Source: Eupeodes corollae (taxonomy: Eukaryota > Arthropoda > Insecta > Diptera > Syrphidae). Taken from it: 64,000 bases of DNA. The DNA lies in NCBI RefSeq assembly GCF_945859685.1, contig NC_079149.1, positions 24,897,118 to 24,961,117 of the forward strand, in the 5' to 3' direction. The position numbers and the translations under genes were made by a program. Below the pieces are notes generated by a model. That model saw nothing but the letters and a program-made list of their open reading frames with translations, had not been told where the DNA came from and did not search any database. Shown here piece after piece: positions 1 to 11,556 of this stretch. The stretch's first letter is position 1, and every line of letters starts with the position of its first letter.

Positions 1-1195
1 TAAATTTGAATTTCAACATTTTTTTTTAATTCTTACTTAATTTAAAGAATAATTTATAAAATAGGCGAATATTTTTGGTAAATTTTTTAAAATATCATTT
101 TTTTTAAGGATTTTAAGATTTTTGGCCACTGTACAGTCAACATTTAATGGAAATCTTCGTAAATGTTTAATTCAGTAAGTAATTATTTTAGATTTTTCAG
201 ATTGAATCATAAAAAGAAGCTACGTATACTTATTTAATTCAAAGCTAAAATTGAATAAATGAAAAAAAAAGAAGATTGGAATAAGCCTCTTATAAGTTCA
301 GTCATAGCACTATTTGATAAAATGTTATAAAAAGTTATTCATTTTCAACCTCGCTTCTTTTACATTCATATTATCTTATTAAATTCAGTGCTTGTGTATT
401 TACTTAGTGAGTGGAATAAGCAAACTTAAGAACATATTTTTAAAACAGTTGAAAACACTTAAAGGAAATGAGTATACAAAAATAAACAAGCCTTAATTCG
501 AAGTAACAAAAATAATTTGAAATATAATTTTTATATATTTTGTAAACTACTTTTATTCAATTTTGTTTTATTTCTAGTCTCTTAAGTGTAAGGGCTTATT
601 TTTTGTCGCTTTAAAAAGGTGAAAGTTCAAAGAATTGTCTATTATCTCAAAGGTTAACAATCAACAACTTCTAAAAATTCCATGAAAATGAATATTATTA
701 CTTTGTAATACATTGTCTATGATTTCCTTTTAAGAGAATTCCAAGTAATTAAGGTGTCAAAGCTTTTGCACTTAAAAACTACTTATTTAAAGTTAAAAAT
801 ACTCTTTAAATTTTTATATGAATACGTATTCAATTTGGAAATTTCCAAATATGTACATATTTACATGCACTGAAATTGAAAAGAGATCTATTTTCAATGT
901 GTTCACTGTGGCGTATACGTAGTATTATATTTTTTGCTTTTGGAAATAATAAATCTTGAATATAATATATGTATGAAGTACAAAACTATTCAATAGAAAC
1001 TTAAAAATTTGTGATAAAAAATATATAAAATATTTAAATCAGAAATATACTTGTTCCATTATTCATTGAAAGTCATAATAGAAACAAAAATTCAAAAATA
1101 TAGAGAAACATATTTTTCGAGGAATTTAGATGCTCTCTCTTAAGGAAACATTTTGTCTAAAAAATATACAAACCCATAAGACCCAAAGTTCTAAT
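1..1195. other. AT-rich unique DNA, no gene seen
   Basis: This stretch is very AT-rich with short homopolymer runs and stops in all frames. I see no coding region, repeat copy or RNA gene in it. Confidence 0.6.
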
Positions 1196-1205
1196 AAAAA
1201 TAAAA

Positions 1206-1741
1206 TCAGTCTTATTTAAAAACGCTGTATAGGGCCTACATAAAGTTATGTAATCTCTATAATGCCTCTAAACGCAAAAATGCTATTTATAAAACTTATA
1301 CAAGGTTGCATAGTCCCATAATAAGCTAAACGCGTTTTGAGGTTGAATAGAGCCTACATAAGGAAATTAATGTTATTATTATTTCGTAAATGTCATTTTG
1401 ATTTCTCTCCTCTCTTTTTGAAATTAAATTAAAAACAATAATGCCACTCCAGTTTAGCTCGTGAGCCGAAGGAACGAAGAATTTAAAAAAAATATAGGTT
1501 TTCGAAAGAGAATATCATAAAAATAATTGGAATTATTTTGTTATATTTTAGTTGTTATGACAACAAGCTGATTTTATAGACATTTTGGTACTTTTTTTGA
1601 TATAAGCATTGTATAACTAAAATTTATAGCAGAATTTTTTATAAATAGGAATTTTCGCAACGTTACATAGAGCCTACATAAATCCTTATTCACTGTATAA
1701 CTATTCATCTGTTTAGCGAATTCTATTAAATAAGACTGAAT
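1206..1741. mobile_element. Possible fold-back/MITE-like element
   Basis: The left end carries TCAGTCTTATTT at about 1206-1217. The right end carries its reverse complement AAATAAGACTGA at about 1730-1741. Going inward on both arms, the same order of motifs recurs in inverted orientation: a CGCT block, a TATGTA/CTCTAT block and CTATTTATAAAA. The short motif AGAGCCTACATAA or a close variant occurs three times inside (about 1230, 1352 and 1667), near sequence that can pair with it. There is no coding capacity. The arms are diverged and no clean target duplication was found, so this is a tentative non-autonomous inverted-repeat element. Confidence 0.35.
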
Positions 1742-1946
1742 ATGTTTAAAGAAGTTTTAAATTACATTTGTAGTATAAAAAAAGAACTGATTTCTTCAAA
1801 GAAATTCCTACATTTTATTTTATATTAAATTTAAGTTTTGACATCCATAAGCCCAATCAAAATCTATAAAAACTCCGGAAAGACTGCAATAAAAAGTTTT
1901 ATTTTGACAGCTGTCACTTTTAAAGTTGCCATCTTTATACATATTA

Positions 1947-3388
1947 AGGCTAATTAAATTTTAAAGGACAATTTTGTATGTGTTTCACACATGAAGGTAC
2001 AATTTTTTTCTGCATTTCATTTGACAGTTTTCAATTTAAGACTGATTCTATATGAACCATTTAAAGGTACACAATCAAGCAACGCGTTATTTATTTTATT
2101 TAGACTTATTATGAAAATAGATGTTCACATAAAAATTGTGCACTTGGTGATTTTTTCTGTTATTTATTCGTACCAATGAGAGTACAATCGGGTGCACAAA
2201 TTTGAGAAAACCGTGTCTGTAGGAGATATAAAAACACCACTGTAAGCTTGTAGTGACTTACAACTCTCAATCATTCCTGTGTGCGAGTATTGTTGTTAGG
2301 GATGTAGAGGACCTATAGTTTCAAGCCGATTCCGAACGGCTTATTTGAGAAAGCACTTTTCATGACAAGAATTACTTTTGGAGGATTTGGAAATTAGTCG
2401 CAAGAGGCATTACCGTGAAAGTGAAAAAAACTCTAGATGGCACAGGCATGGTTTGAAACCAAGACCTCTTGCATGACAGTCCAACGCACTTACAATCATG
2501 CCACGGGTACTGAAGCTCGCACTTCAGAAAATATTGCTGCTGTTTGAGATAGTGTGGTTGAAGAGCCCTCAACTCGTCGTCGTGGCGAACAATTGTACCC
2601 CTCATGCTCCTCAAGTCGTTGATGAAAATTATGCATATAGACTTGAATTTGCCTTCTAACAAAATGTAATTGACTCAAGAACTGAAGCCTCTTGACCATT
2701 TGAAGAGTCGTCAATGGTCAGAAGTGGGGCAAGATATATCAACAGTGGATGAGCAATTTTCAAAGAAAATCATCTTCAGTGATTAGGACCAAAAAGTGGG
2801 TTTGACAAAAATCAGAATTGACTCATTTGGGCAAATGATAATCCAAGAGGGATTGTCGAAAGACCAATACATTCACAAAGAGTAAATGTTTGGTGCGGTT
2901 TATGGGCTGGTGGAATCATCAGGCCGTATACTTTATAAAATGAGGTTAAGCAATTAGAAGATTTAGATGTGACGATATGTGGTTTCAGCAGGACAGAGCC
3001 ACTTCTCATTTCTTATACAGCTAACGAAACATTGACTCGTTTGCGTGACAAATTCAATAACCAATGCAATTGGCCGTCGCGATCATTTGATTTGACACCG
3101 TTGGACTTATTTCTTTGGGATTATTAAAGAAAAAAGTAGTGCTTCGATAAACCAGCAAGACCCAAAGGATAAGATAATTCGACAAGTTAATGGCATAAAA
3201 CCTCAATTATGAATTAGCGTCATCGAAAATTTGGACCATCCAATAGAGGTGTAGCCGAAGTCTCGGGGTTTATGCATACAATATTGAACCATACCAGTAT
3301 TATCATAACAAATGTAATTTACAACAATTCTTTAAAATGCTTGTGTTTTATTCAAAATCAACATCAGGACTTAAACTTTAAACAGCCT
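1947..3388 (+). mobile_element. Decayed mariner transposon, interrupted by a SINE
   Basis: Translated pieces in several frames match the mariner transposase that is common in insects. They include a start region collinear with the copy at 38.4 kb (ACACAATCAAGCAACGCG), the alternating reading around 2560-2720, VWCGLWAGGIIRPYTL around 2888-2936, DVTICGFSRTEPL-like and WFQQDRATSH-like readings near 2970-3010, and NWPSRSFDLTPLDLFLW near 3065-3120. The left end (AGGCTAATTAAATTTTAAAGGAC) and right end (CTTAAACTTTAAACAGCCT) are an imperfect terminal inverted repeat. A tRNA-derived SINE splits the 5' half. Many stops and frameshifts mean no active protein is possible. Ends are approximate. Confidence 0.8.
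2243..2510 (-). mobile_element. tRNA-derived SINE copy (nested in mariner)
   Basis: Read on the minus strand, this segment is collinear with the SINEs at 57.07 and 58.26 kb. It has the same head (GTACCCGTGGCATGATTG), a diverged B box near 2451-2460, the AAGTGCTTTCTC and GCCGTTCGGAATCGGC blocks, CTATAGGTCCTC, and the tail GAGAGTTGTAAGTCACTA. The extreme 3' tail is shortened. It interrupts mariner coding sequence between the readings for the VGDIKTPL-type and EARTSENIAAV-type segments. It is the oldest-looking of the fuller copies, and no long target duplication survives. Confidence 0.8.
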
Positions 3389-3568
3389 GTATAGGAACAA
3401 AATGATTTATATAATACATTTTTAAAAAGAACCGGATTCTTCTATTTTTATTATATTTTATTAAAGGATAGTCAAAATTAGAATCAAAGATTTATCCAAT
3501 AAATTGTTTTTATTTTGACAGCTGTCATTCTTGAAGCTCTCATCTTTACACATTTCATTAAAATAAAA

Positions 3569-4484
3569 GAGGCTGGGATGCGACCCACACTGATAACTTC
3601 CCATCCCTTCTGTACATTTGTCTTGCTTAAAAGTCTGTGGGTTTTCGTGTTGGGTTAAAAAAGTTGTCAGCTGAATTTTTATTAAAATGTTTAAAATAAC
3701 CAAAAATATTTTTCATATCAAGAAATAGTTAAGTTTCGTTGAATAGATTTTTAGCCGAAAACAAATTTTTTCATCAATAGAAGCATTTCTTAAATTTGTA
3801 AAAAAAATTTAAGAACCAAACATCAATTTTTACCAAATTTGCGTACTATTTATTTTATTTTATTTTATTTATTTTTATTCTTTTATGAAACGGACTGTTG
3901 GATTTTTATAAAAAAACTACTGATCATCGAAAACAATATTTTCTGTGAAATAAAAAAATGTTTAAAGACAACATTTTTAATTTTTGAAAAGCTCTTTGAG
4001 TCGTTTTTTTTTCATTGCACAAAATTGTTTTTGATATGAAATCATTTTTCGTAAATTTTTGTGGGTGACAAGATTTTTTTTCGATTTAAAAAAAAACATT
4101 GATTGTTTTGTTTTCCAAAAATATACTGGTTTTGTATAACGTTACAATATATTATATAAAATTTAATTCAAGTCTCTAGCGTCATTGGTTCGTTAGATAT
4201 TTAGGAATAAATAAAATTTTCATTTTTTTTAACTGCTATGTTAAAAAAACCAACCATGCAACTTTCTTGAGAGCCCTTTCTGCATTTTTCTGCATTATTA
4301 TCTGTATACAAATTATTTGAAGTCGATATATCTTGTCTGGTACTTGAGCTATGGACGACGAAAAAACGTTCGAAAGTACACACGTAGGCACAGACATCTC
4401 CAGATATCTTTTATTTCGATTCTAGGGACCTTAAAACGTCGAGAAATGGCAAATTTGACAAATATGCCATTACTAAAAATTAAA
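3569..4484 (+). repeat. Dispersed repeat family A, copy 1
   Basis: The copy begins with the family start GAGGCTGGGATGCGACCCAC, followed by GATAACTTCCCATCCC and TTGTCTTGCTTAAAAGT. It continues through an AT-rich middle with one unit of the 'gagtcgaaa...tttttaccaa' type. It ends with the conserved block that includes GAGAGCCCTTTCTGCA, TATCTTGTCTGG, CTTGAGCTATGGACGACG and ACCTTAAAACGTCGAGAAAT. The normal 3' hairpin is degraded here. There is no protein-coding capacity. Confidence 0.75.
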
Positions 4485-7400
4485 GAAAACAAAAGGCATT
4501 GACATTATTGAAATTCACTATTGGTAAACATTTTTTTAAAGTTCCCTGATTGTGATATTTCCCGAAGAAATTTTTACAATTATCTACCGAAATCTTGAGA
4601 TTTACAAATTTTAGACGTTTTTCTTTGGGAACACTTGATAATAGGTAAAGTCTATGTCAATTTTCTTGAATTGAATAAAACATAAATTAGTGAAGATATC
4701 GAGGCTATGAAATAGATAAATAATAACCATTCTTCTTCACAATACAATAAACGTCTTTTGATTTCATTTCGAAAATAAACATTTTTTTAAATGAAATTGC
4801 AAAACTTTTTTAATATGTCTGTATTTTTTTTGAAGTTGAACCCTTCAAATATTGATTTTTATGTTTTAGTTTGAGTTTTGACTCACAAACTAAAATTGTG
4901 TTTACTTCGACTTGTTTTGACTTTAAAAGCAACAAAAACCTTGAACTTGGTTTTAAATTCAACAGAAACCATTAAAAAAAGAAAAATAACAGCTGTTTCA
5001 ATGGTATTTGAAATAATATTTCGTTACTAGACTTTTGTATTATAAATAAAAATAATTCATATCATGATACTTTTTGAAAAAAATTGCATCAAGTTCTTTT
5101 TTTGGCATCAAAGTAACATTTTTAAGTTTCTTTTAATATATTATTAAAAAAAAGAGACATAAGGCAACTATGAATTGATTGGTAACCATTTTCACTTAAA
5201 ATTGTGCAAAATTCAGTTAAAAATGCTTATATTGTGAGACTGTAGAAAAGTTATAATGTATGATGAACTTAGTAGTTTTTAATAAATCCTTAAAAATAAA
5301 TTACGTGTATGCCATAGTGACCATTTTTTATTTTTCTATTTTCACACTTGAAAAATTCAAGCACTCCATTGACTTGTATCTCCATCTACCTGTGATAAAC
5401 ATAACAAACATAATTCCTCAAGTTTAAATAATAAAATAATCAAAAAAAGAAGAAAATCTCTGTACTATTCGAAATTGAAAGCTTAATTTTAAGAAGATGA
5501 TAACGCTCTTCTTTTCAAATCTTGTGTAAACTTTGTTGTTTTCTTTACAAACAAAAAAGAATGGAAATAAAGAAAAGAATGAAAAAGAAGAAGCAAATTC
5601 AACAAGAAAAAATGTAATTGGGTATTATCCAGCTCGAGACATCCGTATCCGTATCTCATGTTGCGGGATGCACAAAAATGACAAGTATGATGACGGTGAC
5701 AACGGTTTTGTAGATAACTTTGACATATAATGGAGTATGTACCTACACACATGAGCACTATATACACTTGTACATAAGTTAAAATAAAACGCAAAAATAA
5801 ACTACAAATCTGTACCGCTCTCCTCGTTTAATAAAGGGGTAAGGGCCAAGGATGATGCAGAAATCGGTCTAGTGATGAATAAAATACAAAACGAAAAATT
5901 CCTTTACCTCGTAAACACACACACACTTTGCTATGAACTTTGACAAACACTATTACAGAGATAATATATATTATAGCGGGACTTGAATATAATATATCCT
6001 ATCCTACAGATACTTAAGCTTTGGCATGAAGTATCTCTACTCTTTTGTTCAGTGTTGATCCTTTTATTTTATTCGCCTTTGTGAAGAAGGACACCAACAA
6101 AAAAGGACGAAAAGAAAGTGGCATCAGTCGAGGCAGTTTTGAGCATTATTTTTATCAGCAATCTTTTGGATAGACTTTGGTCTTTTGTTGTCAAATGGAA
6201 GGTTTTTTTTTATATATCTTGTTTTTTATTTATGATCAAAAAAGGACGAACAAAGTGATATTAGAGAGATAGTTAAGATTTATTTCTGTCTATAGGTGTA
6301 TTGATTATTTTTCTGTCTGCCGGTTATAGTTGTTTATGATTTAGATGCTTATGGTGGTTAATATTATTTAAGATACAGGACACTTCTTAAGGACATGATA
6401 AAATATTCAAAATTCCGTGTTATGGTATCAGCGAAGGAATAAGTGGGTCGTGTGTAATTCTTTAATTTCAGTTTGCCAGTAGATTTAGGATTAACTTCAT
6501 TTAAGTGGGTGGAATTTTCTTCTTGTAAATCACCTTAAGTTTCAAAAAAACAAAGTTTTTTGTAGAGTTTCTTAGTCATTATAAGTCTTATGTCAGTTTG
6601 ATGGTAGATACATAGAACTTTGGCTTCTTCAAGGTTATCTGAACCTGACATGTCTGATATATTGAGTTTTTTTTTATTCTCGAATTGTATCGATCACAAT
6701 AATAAGGACGAAACAATCGAAGCAACAAATAAAAGGTAAAGTTTTATTTTTAAAGTTAATTCAAGGAAATACGAGAATCATCATGAAATTTAATAATAAA
6801 GTTATGTGTAAACGCATGTAGTTTTTTAACACCATTTAATGAAATTACAAGGATTAAGAAAATTGTATCAAATTTGATGTTTTATTGGAAATTGTGATAC
6901 AATTGTTTCGCCTTTGGTTACATAAGTTGGAGACAAATAATCGGATTTCAATTGTTATTAACTCGTCTTTCTTTTGAAACTGAATCTCGTGCAATTTATT
7001 TTTGGTTAACAATTTTCAGAAATATTATTTAATTGTGTCAATATGAGTTTTTCTTTTTTTGTGTGTTTGGTTTAATTGAGTTTCTCTTGAAAATATCAAT
7101 TATTATTATTTTTATTTTTTAAATTATTTTCATTGGTAAAATGGAATTATATTTTTGTTTCAAAAAAAATTAAATTTTCTAAAGAATTCAAAAATATAAA
7201 TACAAAGTTCATCAAATGAAAATATTTAATTTTAATTTTATTTTAAAAATTAATTTTTCAGATAAGTAATTTTATTGTTATTCTTTGCATACAAAATATT
7301 ATTGTTTAACTTTTAATTTATCCAATAACTACATATGAATAGTAAAATACGAAATAAATTAAATGGGTGTATATATATATTTTTGTATTAAAAAACGTTG

Positions 7401-7949
7401 AACGTTCTTTAAATAAGAATTACTTTCATTTTATTAATTTTGTGTATTTTGTTTTTGTGTTAATTTATTACTTAATCACATAAGACCTTGATAAATTTTA
7501 CTGAACTTGCAATGTTACATTGGGTGTAATGTTGGGTGTTTTTAAGTTGATTATGGGAACTAACCTTGATCCTCTGAATTGTATTTATACAAAGTTTCGC
7601 TTGTACATAATATTGAAAATAAATTGTATGCTAGTTAATAACGAAAATTAAATTATTCATTATTTAATGATAAAGAATATTATTAGTGCTAAACAAAAAT
7701 AGTAGTCTATACATTTGTCCAGGCTTTCCAAGTTCCTGAATTTAATTCAACTCCCATTGAAAAATATGAAATATGAAGACATCAAGTATTAAACTCTCAT
7801 TGGTATTGTTATCGAACATTTTGTTGGATTGAAAATTTTAACATTTCTTGATATTGATATTTGGGGATCTTTTTTGTAACACTAATTTATACAGTTGACG
7901 TATGTTTTGTGTTTTGTTTCACTGCAAAACTCTTTAGTTTAGCCTGTAA
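4485..7949. other. Non-coding AT-rich interval
   Basis: No gene or element is recognisable. The segment 5620-5720 is less AT-rich than its surroundings, but its short ORFs on both strands look like chance. A short CA run lies near 5917. Positions 7536-7564 are the likely source or sibling of a 29-base insert found at 10050-10078. Confidence 0.5.
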
Positions 7950-8612
7950 TTTAACCAAGAATTGTCTTACAAACGAACAACGCTTGCAACTGTTAAGAAA
8001 ATTCATCGCACGCTCTTCCAGCGAGTGACGAAGCTCATTTTTGGCTCAATGGGTACGAAAATAAGCAGAATTGTCGACTTTGGAGTGAATATAAGTCAGA
8101 AGTATTGCAAAAAATCACAGTTTAGTGCGGTTTATGGGCTGGTGGCATCATTGGACCGTACTTATTCAAATATGATGCGAATCGTAACGTGAGCGTTACT
8201 GTGATATGATATCCAACTTTGTTTGCCTAAAATGCAAGAACTTGACTTGCATGACATGTGGTTTCAACAAGTAGGTGCCACATGCCACACAGCACGCGCA
8301 ACAATGGAATTATTAAGAAACGAGTTCGGTCAACATTTTATTTCACGTTCGGGACCGGTAAATTGGCCGCCTAGATCGTGCGATTTAACGCCTTTTGACT
8401 ATTTTTTGTGGGGCTATCTTAAAGTTCATGTCCATGCAGACACGCCCGCTTCAATTGACGAACTAGAAGACAACATTGAAGCATTTATTCGTGAGACCTA
8501 AATGTTGGAAATAGTGTGCCAAAATTGAACTTCGCGGATGGACCATTTGAGGTGTAGTTAAGGTCAACATTTGCATAAAATAATCTTCAAACTTTAAATT
8601 ATATGGGCCGTA
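7950..8612 (+). mobile_element. Decayed mariner transposon (second Asp lost)
   Basis: Mariner transposase readings appear in order across frames: SDEAHFWLNGY-like at 8022-8055, CGLWAGGIIGPYLF at 8127-8170, then an open segment 8223-8501 with HDMWFQQVGATCHTARATME and NWPPRSCDLTPFDYFLWGYL, then QHLHKIIFKL at about 8563-8595. The family keeps Asp in WFQQDGAT; here that codon is GTA (Val) at 8271-8273, so the catalytic triad is broken. The third Asp (8382-8384) remains, and 36 residues lie between the two positions. The N-terminal DNA-binding half is missing or too decayed to read, and there are frameshifts near 8200 and 8500. The element is defective. Confidence 0.85.
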
Positions 8613-9048
8613 CTATCGATTAAAAAAAAAGATTTCATGAATTTTTTGTGATTTTTTTTACAAAAAACTTTCTCATAGCTTTTAAAAAATCACCCTTTAC
8701 AATTTTATTTTTAATAGCGTTTAAAAAATTATCCTTTACAATTATATTTTATAAGTGGGATTGTGTAATTTTTAACGTTTGTGTCTTTAAACGATTAGAA
8801 ATTTTCAAATTTATTTAGTTTAACAGCTTTGAACCTCAAAATATGTTAAAAAAATATTCTAAAAAAAAATAATTAAGGGTCCATAGCAGTGCAAAATTTC
8901 CAGAAAATTATTTTTTTTTCTTTAAGTTTGTTTTTCCAAAAATATTCTCCAAATATTTCCTAAATTTTAACGTGAAAAAATTACGGAACACACGTTTAGT
9001 ACACCAAAATATAATTTTAGTACACCAAAGCACATTTCTTTTAAAAAA
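8613..9048. other. AT-rich spacer between mariner and family A
   Basis: Two near-identical short AT-rich phrases (around 8680-8705 and 8715-8750, both with AAAAAATxAYCCTTTACAATT) suggest a local duplication. Nothing else is seen. Confidence 0.45.
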
Positions 9049-9330
9049 AGGAGGCTGGGAATCGACCCACACTGAAAACTTTTAAGGCTTAAAAATCATA
9101 TTCATACCAATATTTTGTGTGACATTAAACATCTACCTTTTTTCGAAAACCGTTGTTTATCAGTTTAAGTTTAATTTCGTGTTTTGTAAGAAAAAAAGTT
9201 ATCGCTTTATTTTCATTAAAATGTTAAAAAATACAGTAACTATTATTCTAAGAATATTATCTTATTATCTTTGAATCGAACATCAGTTTAATTTTGCTTA
9301 GTTTTTTATTAGATTTTTGTTGTATAAGAA
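9049..9330 (+). repeat. Dispersed repeat family A, copy 2 (5' fragment)
   Basis: The copy has GGAGGCTGGGAATCGACCCACACTGA at its start and then the family's early middle (AAGTTATCGCTTTATTTTCATTAAAATGTT, comparable with copy 1 near 3660). It stops before the conserved 3' block, and copy 3 begins 150 bases further on. Confidence 0.6.
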
Positions 9331-9478
9331 ACTTTGACAGTGAATGTTTCTAAAAATTGTAATACTTTTTAGGTGGTTGTGTATAAACTACTAGTTTTTT
9401 TTTTTCAAAATTTTAATAGATGTCAATATAGGCTTTAATATTTTGGATTGTATTTAAAAATAAAAAAAGAGGCTGGGA

Positions 9479-10772
9479 TGCGACCCACCCGTCTGTCGAT
9501 TTGTCTTGCTTAAAGGTTTGTCTATATGTACTCGTATCAATTTTTACCAAATTTGCGTACTATTTTTTGTAGGTTTTTTTTTTTTATGAAAAAAGATTTT
9601 TATATAAAAATGACTGAATATTGAAAACAATATTTTCTGTGAAATATAATAAGTTTGAAGCTAATATTTTTCATTTTTGAAAAACTATTTGAGCCGAAAG
9701 TAAATTTTGACCAAGTTTTGGTATTGTTTTTTTTTTTAGAGTTTTATTTTTGTAAAAAACTGTCAATTCGAATTTTTAAAAAAATTTACTAAATGTTGTT
9801 GTCTTATAAGATAAAATTAGTTTGAAGCCAATATTTAAAATTTTTGAAGAGATTTTTGAGTCGAAAATCAATTTTTACCAACTTTTATACATTTTTGTTT
9901 GGGTTTTTATTTTTTGTAAAAAAAACTGTTAATTCGATTTTTCTCAAAATTTTGTCCTAATATTAAAAACAATATTTCTTATAAGATAAAATTAATAAGA
10001 AGCTATTATCTCAAAGTTTTGAAAAGATATTTAAGTCGAAAATCATTTTGTGTTTTTAAGTTGATTATGGAAACTAACTATTTTTTACCAACTTTTGTTC
10101 ATTTTTTTGTTGGTTTTTAATTTTTTGTAAAAAAACTGTCAATTCGATTTTTTTCAAACTTTAACTGAATGTTAAAAACAACATTTCTTATAAGATTAAA
10201 TAAGCTTGAAACCTAAATTTCAAGTTTTTGAAAAGATATTTGAATCGATATTCAATTTTTACGAACTTTGAGTAAGGTTTTTTTTAAGAGGTCCCAATTT
10301 TTTTTTCAGTTTTATTGATTTATAAAAAAAACCGTTATATTAATTTTTTCAAAAAATATACCTGTTGGGTATCACGTTACAGTATATTATATAAAATTTA
10401 ATTCAAATCTCTAGCATTTTTGGTTCGTAAGATATTTAGGGTTAACCAAAATTTTCATCTTTTTTTCAAACAGCTATGGCAAAAAAACCACCCACTTAAT
10501 TTTCTTGAGAGCCCTTTCTGCATCTTTCTGCCTTATTATCTGTATAACAAAATTTATTTGAAGTCGATATCTTTTCTGGTTCTTGAGCTATGGATGACGC
10601 AAAAAACATCGCGAACGTACGGACGTACAAACGTACGTACACACGCACGCACAGACATCTTTCTAAAAATCTTTTATTTCGACTCGGGGGACCTTGAAAC
10701 TTCGAGAAATGTCAAAATTTTCAATTTGACAAATCGGACCCATTACAATAACTTCCTATGGGAAGTTAAAAA
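9479..10772 (+). repeat. Dispersed repeat family A, copy 3 (four internal units)
   Basis: This copy starts with the GAGGCTGGGATGCGACCC signature. Its middle holds four tandem units of about 170 bases, each with a TTGAAAAGATATTTGAGTCG-like phrase followed by TTTTTACCAACTTT (phrases near 9680, 9848, 10021 and 10230). The spacing of the third unit is stretched by a 28-29 base insert at 10050-10078. The 3' block is complete: GAGAGCCCTTTCTGCATC, a CGTACGGACGTAC-type simple-sequence stretch (10616-10640), CTTTTATTTCGACTC, and the terminal hairpin AACTTCCTATGGGAAGTT (10750-10767). It is non-coding. The short ORFs across it recur in each copy only because the repeat recurs. Confidence 0.8.
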
Positions 10773-10849
10773 GGTAGCAGATTTTTTTTCTTACACGTAA
10801 CAGTGTAACGGCTAATAAGTTTTGCGGTTTCAAAAGTATAAACCTAGAA

Positions 10850-11220
10850 TTTAGCATCTTCCAAAATAAGTCATTAAACCGTGTTTTTTTTCAGTTGAAA
10901 TTCTGACATTTACGAAAATGGATCGTTTAACTATCGCACAAAGCTTAAAAATTGTTAAGAAGTAAATAAATTTGAAAAGACTGAATTGGTTACAGATATT
11001 GTAAATCCAGTGCATCATCGTATTGTTCGTCAGTGAAAGAGTTGCCGCAAAATCGAATGTGTTGATTCTTCGTCGTTCTCAGGAGATGTGTGGCAAAAAG
11101 TGGTCAAAAATTACTTCAAAAGAATCGATGCTTACAACAAGTCACAATTCGCATGATAGTCATTCAAATGATTTATATTTTACACATAATGACAACGTTC
11201 AAACTTTGTAATAAAAAAAA
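10850..11220 (+). mobile_element. Internally deleted mariner (MITE-like)
   Basis: ATGGATCGTTTAACTATCGC at 10918 reads MDRLTIAQSLKIVKK, a mariner N-terminus. After a gap in the protein, KFEKTELVTDIVNPVHHRIV follows at about 10969-11030, then a LILRRSQ reading near 11064-11085. It then jumps directly to a C-terminal stretch (CGKKWSKITSKESMLTTS in one frame; KVVKNYFKRIDAYNKSQ in another), with the usual 3' end near FTHNDNVQTL. The catalytic core is absent. This is a deletion derivative keeping both ends, which could have been mobilised in trans. Confidence 0.75.
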
Positions 11221-11294
11221 AATATCATGGACAAAATATTGTACATGTGTTTAACTTTTGTACTTTTGACTCCGAAAAATAGATATCCCTGTTA

Positions 11295-11430
11295 AGTACA
11301 AAAACTTTTACAAGTCATTACCGTTATTGGTTTGTGAGGCATTTGAAAGTCATTTTTGCATCTTTTTGTATTATTATTTGTATAGTAAAATTTATTTTCA
11401 GTCGATATCTCTACTAGTTCTTGAAATATG
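11295..11430 (+). repeat. Dispersed repeat family A, copy 4 (3' fragment)
   Basis: The piece contains the conserved 3' block (ATTGGTTTGTGAGGCATTTG, TTTTTGCATCTTTTTG, TCGATATCTCTACTAGTTCTTG and AATATGGACG). It breaks off abruptly at about 11430, where an RTE-like retrotransposon end begins. Confidence 0.6.
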
Positions 11431-11556
11431 GACGTGGGCTGAAAACCTCAACCAACTTGGCGTGCGAAACTGGAGACAGCTAACCAGGGATCAAGCTCGG
11501 TATAGACGCATGTTGGTTGAGGCTCAGGTCCACCACCTTAAGCAAGTAAGTATATA
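11431..11556 (+). mobile_element. 3' end of an RTE-like non-LTR retrotransposon
   Basis: The segment reads AENLNQLGVRNWRQLTRDQA followed by RYRRMLVEAQVHHLK. This is the C-terminal tail of the reverse transcriptase polyprotein seen also at 53.1 kb. It ends in a short AAGT/AAGC-type repeat (TTAAGCAAGTAAGT). It is 5'-truncated, as is usual for LINE insertions. Confidence 0.75.
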
